Shown piece by piece: positions 10,645 through 14,521 of a stretch of 14,521 nucleotides of DNA. The position numbers were made by a program, and so were the translations under genes. This stretch comes from Oscillospiraceae bacterium (GTDB taxonomy: Bacteria; Bacillota; Clostridia; Oscillospirales; Acutalibacteraceae). Where the stretch lies: NCBI GenBank assembly GCA_003499325.1, contig DNIP01000105.1:1-14521 (forward strand), given 5' to 3'. The notes under the pieces are model-generated. The model was not told the origin of the DNA, made no database searches, and saw only the letters and a program-made list of their open reading frames with translations. Numbering within the stretch: the stretch's first letter is position 1; the number at the start of each line of letters is the position of its first letter.

Positions 10645-11504
10645 AGACGACCCTCCTTCTTCATGTACTCTGTGATATCGTGAACGGCGTTTTCGACCGT
10701 CAGCGTGCCTTGATTGAGCGGGAAGCCCGCCGCGATCAGATCATCGACGATCGCGGTGATCTGCGGCACACGCAATCCCATCGCGCTCAATCGTTCTCCC
10801 TGTGAGAAAATGCGGTCACAGGCGTCGTACATTTCGAGGTGGGAGCGGTTCATCACCAGCGCCTTGTCGCATACCGCCGCGACGTCCTCCATCGAGTGGG
10901 ATACAAACAATACGGTATTGCCGCGCTGTTGATGATAGCGATAGATCTGGGCGAGCAGTACATCTCTGCCCAAGGGATCCAGACCCGCACAGGGTTCATC
11001 CAGAATCAGGATATCGGGATCCATCGCGATCACGCCCGCGATCGCGGCGCGGCGCTTTTCACCGCCCGACAGATCGAACGGGGATTTTTGCAAAAGCTCG
11101 GCGTCCAAGCCGACAAACCGAGCGGCGCTGCGCACACGCTCTTTGATTTCTTCTTCACTCAGTCCCATATTCATCGGACCGAAGGAAATATCTTTTTCGA
11201 CTGTTTCTTCAAACAGCTGATACTCGGGATACTGGAACACCAGACCGACGCGGAAGCGGATCTTTCTGATCTCCTTGGGCTTATCCCAAATATCGATCCC
11301 ATCCAGCGTGATGGCGCCCGAGGTGGGCTTTAAGAGCCCGTTGAGCATTTGTACCAGTGTGGATTTACCGGAACCGGTGTGGCCGATAATGCCGATGAAA
11401 TCGCCCTGATCAACGTCAAAGCTGACATGCTCGACCGCCGTATGCTGAAACGGGGTTTTCTGTGAATAGACAAAGGAAACATCCTTAACGCTGAGTAAGC
11501 TCAT
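10641..11504 (-). CDS. ecfA2: ECF transporter ATPase subunit EcfA2
   Basis: This is the second ATPase of the ECF energising module, 287 residues. The ABC motifs are all present: Walker [10 protein letters not shown] (41-49), Q-loop Gln91 in [14 protein letters not shown] (the tract is characteristic of EcfA proteins), signature LSGGEKRR (145-152), Walker B ILILDEP (165-171) with D-loop AGLDP, and H-loop His203. The C-terminal extension beyond about 220 is the usual EcfA dimerisation region. Assignment as A2 rather than A1 rests on order and on the [16 protein letters not shown] sequence. The ribosome binding site AAGGAGGTG precedes the ATG, which overlaps the ecfA1 stop by ATGA. It forms a heterodimer with EcfA1 under EcfT on the cytoplasmic face. 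Confidence 0.95.
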   Translation of the reverse strand: MSLLSVKDVSFVYSQKTPFQHTAVEHVSFDVDQGDFIGIIGHTGSGKSTLVQMLNGLLKPTSGAITLDGIDIWDKPKEIRKIRFRVGLVFQYPEYQLFEETVEKDISFGPMNMGLSEEEIKERVRSAARFVGLDAELLQKSPFDLSGGEKRRAAIAGVIAMDPDILILDEPCAGLDPLGRDVLLAQIYRYHQQRGNTVLFVSHSMEDVAAVCDKALVMNRSHLEMYDACDRIFSQGERLSAMGLRVPQITAIVDDLIAAGFPLNQGTLTVENAVHDITEYMKKEGRL

Positions 11505-12352
11505 CGGAGCACCTCCTTAAGCATGGCGGTGCATTCTTCCTCGGTCAGGGGAAGCTCCTTGATCTCTACACCGCAGGCACGCAGCTTATAGCACAGCTCC
11601 GTCGCCTGAGGAACATCCAGACGGTGCTTTTTGAGCAGCTCCACCTGAGAGAATACCTCGCGCGGCACACCCGAGGTGAGCATCTTGCCGTTATCGATCA
11701 CATAGACATGATCGGCAAGCACCGCCTCCTCCATATAATGCGTGATCATCACGATGGTGATGCCGTTCTCGCGGTTGAGCTTGAGGATCGTGTCCATGAC
11801 CTCTTGTCTGCCCTTGGGGTCAAGCATCGCAGTCGGTTCATCCAGCACGATACAATCGGGCTTCATGGCGATGATCCCCGCGATCGCGACGCGCTGCTTT
11901 TGACCGCCGCTGAGCTTATGCGGCGCGTGCAGGCGGTAATCAGCCATATCGACCGCTTTGAGCGCTTCATCGACTCGCTCGCGGATCTCGTCGGACGGGA
12001 TGCCGAGGTTCTCGGGGCCAAACGCGACGTCCTCCTCTACGATACTCGCGACCAGCTGATTGTCGGGGTTTTGCAGCACCAGACCGACCTTGCGGCGGAT
12101 ATCGTAGGTGCGCTTTTCGTCGGCGGTATCCATACCGTCGATGTACACCTTGCCCGAAGCGGGCAGCAGCATCGCGTTGAGGTGCTTGGCGATCGTGCTT
12201 TTGCCCGAGCCGTTGTGCCCGAGGATCGCGACGAATTCGCCCTTCTTGATCGTTAAGCTGATATCGTTGAGCACCTGCTTCTTCGATACGGTTTCTTCCT
12301 CGCCCTGCGATTCATATTGAAATGTAACGTTTTGTACAGAAATGTAATCCAT
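11501..12352 (-). CDS. ecfA1: ECF transporter ATPase subunit EcfA1
   Basis: This is the first ATPase of the ECF module, 283 residues. Walker A is GHNGSGKST (45-53), the Q-loop is [24 protein letters not shown] (Gln94; the NPDNQ tract is the EcfA1 hallmark), the signature is LSGGQKQR (147-154), Walker B is CIVLDEP (167-173) and the H-loop is His205. I placed the start at the ATG at 12352, where GGGAGAG lies about five bases upstream and the sequence opens [11 protein letters not shown] as expected. An in-frame upstream codon at 12394 would run into the preceding gene. It leads a translationally coupled set with ecfA2, ecfT and truA, and lies 43 bases after the methyltransferase gene. Confidence 0.95.
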   Translation of the reverse strand: MDYISVQNVTFQYESQGEEETVSKKQVLNDISLTIKKGEFVAILGHNGSGKSTIAKHLNAMLLPASGKVYIDGMDTADEKRTYDIRRKVGLVLQNPDNQLVASIVEEDVAFGPENLGIPSDEIRERVDEALKAVDMADYRLHAPHKLSGGQKQRVAIAGIIAMKPDCIVLDEPTAMLDPKGRQEVMDTILKLNRENGITIVMITHYMEEAVLADHVYVIDNGKMLTSGVPREVFSQVELLKKHRLDVPQATELCYKLRACGVEIKELPLTEEECTAMLKEVLR

Positions 12353-12375
12353 ATACTCTCCCAATAACCGACAGT

Positions 12376-12399
12376 ATGATTTGACAGAAATCAAATCAT
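12376..12399 (-). other. Small hairpin at the end of the methyltransferase gene
   Basis: ATGATTTGA (12376-12384) pairs perfectly with TCAAATCAT (12391-12399) around a 6-base loop; the TGA stop of the methyltransferase gene lies in one arm. There is no T-run after it, so it is not a standard terminator. It may simply tune read-through or translation of ecfA1. Confidence 0.35.
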
Positions 12400-13259
12400 C
12401 TGCGCCATATCGCGGTAGAACCGCAGGGAAGGGTCAGCCCTGACTCGGTCACGTCCAATCCGATCTCATCGGAGGACACGGTACCGCCGAATCGGCTTTT
12501 GATGACCGTTCCCAAAATATATTCCATTACCGAGGGCGACAGCCCCGTGGTGTAAGAATTCAGAATGACAAATTCGGCGTCGTCGGCAAGCACGCCGGAG
12601 CACAGCTCCACAAATTCGTAGATACGCTCCTCGAGCTTCCATATCTCGCCGTTGGGGCCGCGTCCGTAGGACGGAGGATCCATGATGATGCCGTGGTATT
12701 TGTGTCCGCGGCGAATCTCACGGGCAACGAACTTTGCGCAATCATCGACGATCCAGCGCACAGGCCGATCGGCGACATTAGATGAAACTGCGTTTTCCTT
12801 CGCCCAATTCACCATACCCTTTGCCGCGTCAACGTGACAGACCTTTGCGCCGGCGTGAAGGCACGCGATCGTCGCACAGCCCGTATAGCCAAACAGGTTG
12901 AGGACGTTGAGCTGACGGTCGGATTGGCGGATGATATCGCCCGCAAGATCCCAGTTGACTGCCTGCTCGGGAAAAACACCCGTGTGCTTGAAGCCCATGG
13001 GCTTAACGTTGAACACCAGATCACGGTATTTGACCTGCCATGAGGCAGGCACCTTTTTGAACATCTGCCACTTCCCGCCGCCCGTGTTCGAGCGGAGGTA
13101 GCGGGCATGTGCATTATGCCAGAGCGGATTTTTGCGCTCGGTATTCCAGATCACCTGCGGATCAGGACGGATCAGGATAATATCGCCCCAACGCTCCAAG
13201 CGTTCGCCGCGGGAGGAATCTATGAGCTCATAATCGCTCCAATCGATTGTTTTTCGCAT
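12396..13259 (-). CDS. Class I SAM-dependent methyltransferase, probable RNA methyltransferase (COG1092-like)
   Basis: This 287-residue methyltransferase resembles the catalytic part of RlmI/RlmK-type rRNA methyltransferases but has no N-terminal PUA domain. Motif I is [19 protein letters not shown] (120-138), the acidic residue after strand 2 is Asp144 in [15 protein letters not shown], and motif IV is DPPSYGRG (194-201). The N-terminal part ([36 protein letters not shown]) matches a recognisable family in Clostridia. The motif VI region reads LNSYTTGLS and lacks the catalytic Cys pair of 5-methylcytosine RNA methyltransferases, so base N-methylation or another position is more likely. Its substrate is unknown. 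The start at 13259 has only a weak GAGAG site. It lies between ruvB and ecfA1 on the same strand. Confidence 0.82.
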   Translation of the reverse strand: MRKTIDWSDYELIDSSRGERLERWGDIILIRPDPQVIWNTERKNPLWHNAHARYLRSNTGGGKWQMFKKVPASWQVKYRDLVFNVKPMGFKHTGVFPEQAVNWDLAGDIIRQSDRQLNVLNLFGYTGCATIACLHAGAKVCHVDAAKGMVNWAKENAVSSNVADRPVRWIVDDCAKFVAREIRRGHKYHGIIMDPPSYGRGPNGEIWKLEERIYEFVELCSGVLADDAEFVILNSYTTGLSPSVMEYILGTVIKSRFGGTVSSDEIGLDVTESGLTLPCGSTAIWRR

Positions 13260-13278
13260 ATTGGTTTCTCTCTACTCT

Positions 13279-13306
13279 TTTATCTATGTATCTCGATCAA
13301 TCTCAA
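13279..13306 (-). promoter_or_regulatory. Weak internal promoter candidate upstream of the methyltransferase
   Basis: On the minus strand, TTGAGA (13306-13301) and GATAAA (13284-13279) are 16 bases apart. The -35 matches at five positions and the -10 at four. It could drive the methyltransferase and the ecf genes apart from ruvB. The surrounding repetitive GATT/GATA sequence makes chance matches likely. Confidence 0.3.
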
Positions 13307-13415
13307 TCAAATCATACAATCCCACACCCACCGAATGGTGGGAGCTCTCCGGTGTATGGTTGTTGTACCCCAAATCAAAGATTTGGACAACAACTCACCT
13401 TTACCAAAGGGAGCC
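13287..13415. repeat. Nested palindromic element between ruvB and the methyltransferase
   Basis: The segment contains several stems: CCCACC-GAAT-GGTGGG (13327-13342); a long hairpin GTTGTTGT (13359-13366) with ACAACAAC (13387-13394) enclosing CCAAATC (13370-13376) with GATTTGG (13380-13386), the two separated by a 3-base bulge; GGTG (13351-13354) with CACC (13396-13399); and GCTC (13344-13347 region) with GAGC (13411-13414). It begins just after the ruvB stop. The build recalls the short non-coding repeats bearing GGCTCCC ends that are scattered through Ruminococcaceae genomes, but that match is from memory and only one copy is visible here. It may also act as the ruvB terminator. Boundaries are approximate. 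Confidence 0.5.
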
Positions 13416-13420
13416 TTTTA

Positions 13421-14485
<1,065 letters not shown>

Positions 14486-14521
14486 GACACTGATCCTTTC
14501 GAAAAAGTGGTTCAACTCTAT

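Noticed and set aside
11624..12256. A 210-residue plus-strand open frame opposite ecfA1
   Set aside because: It lies antisense to a complete ABC ATPase gene, has no ribosome binding site, and its sequence is an antisense image of the ATPase codons.

Overview
The window looks like a chromosome segment of a Gram-positive anaerobe of the Clostridia, most likely a gut or rumen Oscillospiraceae/Ruminococcus-type bacterium. The evidence is strong AGGAGG-type ribosome binding sites, a type I dockerin on a secreted protein, an ECF transporter energising module of the Firmicutes type, a DUF5711-like/CvpA pair and a ClpE-type Clp ATPase. The genus is an inference.

Left part (1-3500), accessory in character. 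A short-chain dehydrogenase (partial, minus strand) runs off the left edge. A 320-base divergent intergenic region with one promoter candidate each way separates it from the most striking gene of the window (620-2689, plus strand). That gene encodes a 689-residue exported protein with, in order, a signal peptide, an almost perfect copy of eukaryotic ubiquitin (67 of 76 positions identical to human ubiquitin by my hand alignment), a long beta-helix-like region, two further beta-rich segments and a C-terminal type I dockerin. The ubiquitin ends LRLRG-E instead of LRLRGG, so it cannot be conjugated as it stands. Terminators follow, then a convergent two-gene type II toxin-antitoxin operon (Phd/YefM-like antitoxin, ParE/RelE-like toxin) with a near-consensus promoter inside a perfect 13-bp inverted repeat.

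Middle (3508-3721). A tRNA-Gln(TTG) gene on the minus strand has its own promoter and terminator.

Right part (3720-14485), housekeeping. All genes are on the minus strand and tightly packed, in transcription order: ruvB, a class I SAM-dependent methyltransferase, ecfA1, ecfA2, ecfT, truA, a DUF5711-like membrane protein, cvpA-like, pgsA, clpE-like. ecfA1/ecfA2/ecfT/truA are joined by three ATGA stop/start overlaps, and most other junctions are under 50 bases. The widest gap (161 bases, between ruvB and the methyltransferase) holds a nested palindromic element and a weak promoter candidate. The genes cover Holliday-junction migration, nucleic-acid modification, vitamin/metal uptake energising, tRNA pseudouridylation, envelope functions, phosphatidylglycerol synthesis and protein quality control. 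They share no single pathway and look like a co-transcribed housekeeping cluster.

The candidate previously undescribed system is the secreted, dockerin-tagged ubiquitin: a eukaryotic signalling fold made by a bacterium for display on or release from its surface. No tools were used. Identities, motif positions and promoter spacings were counted by hand.
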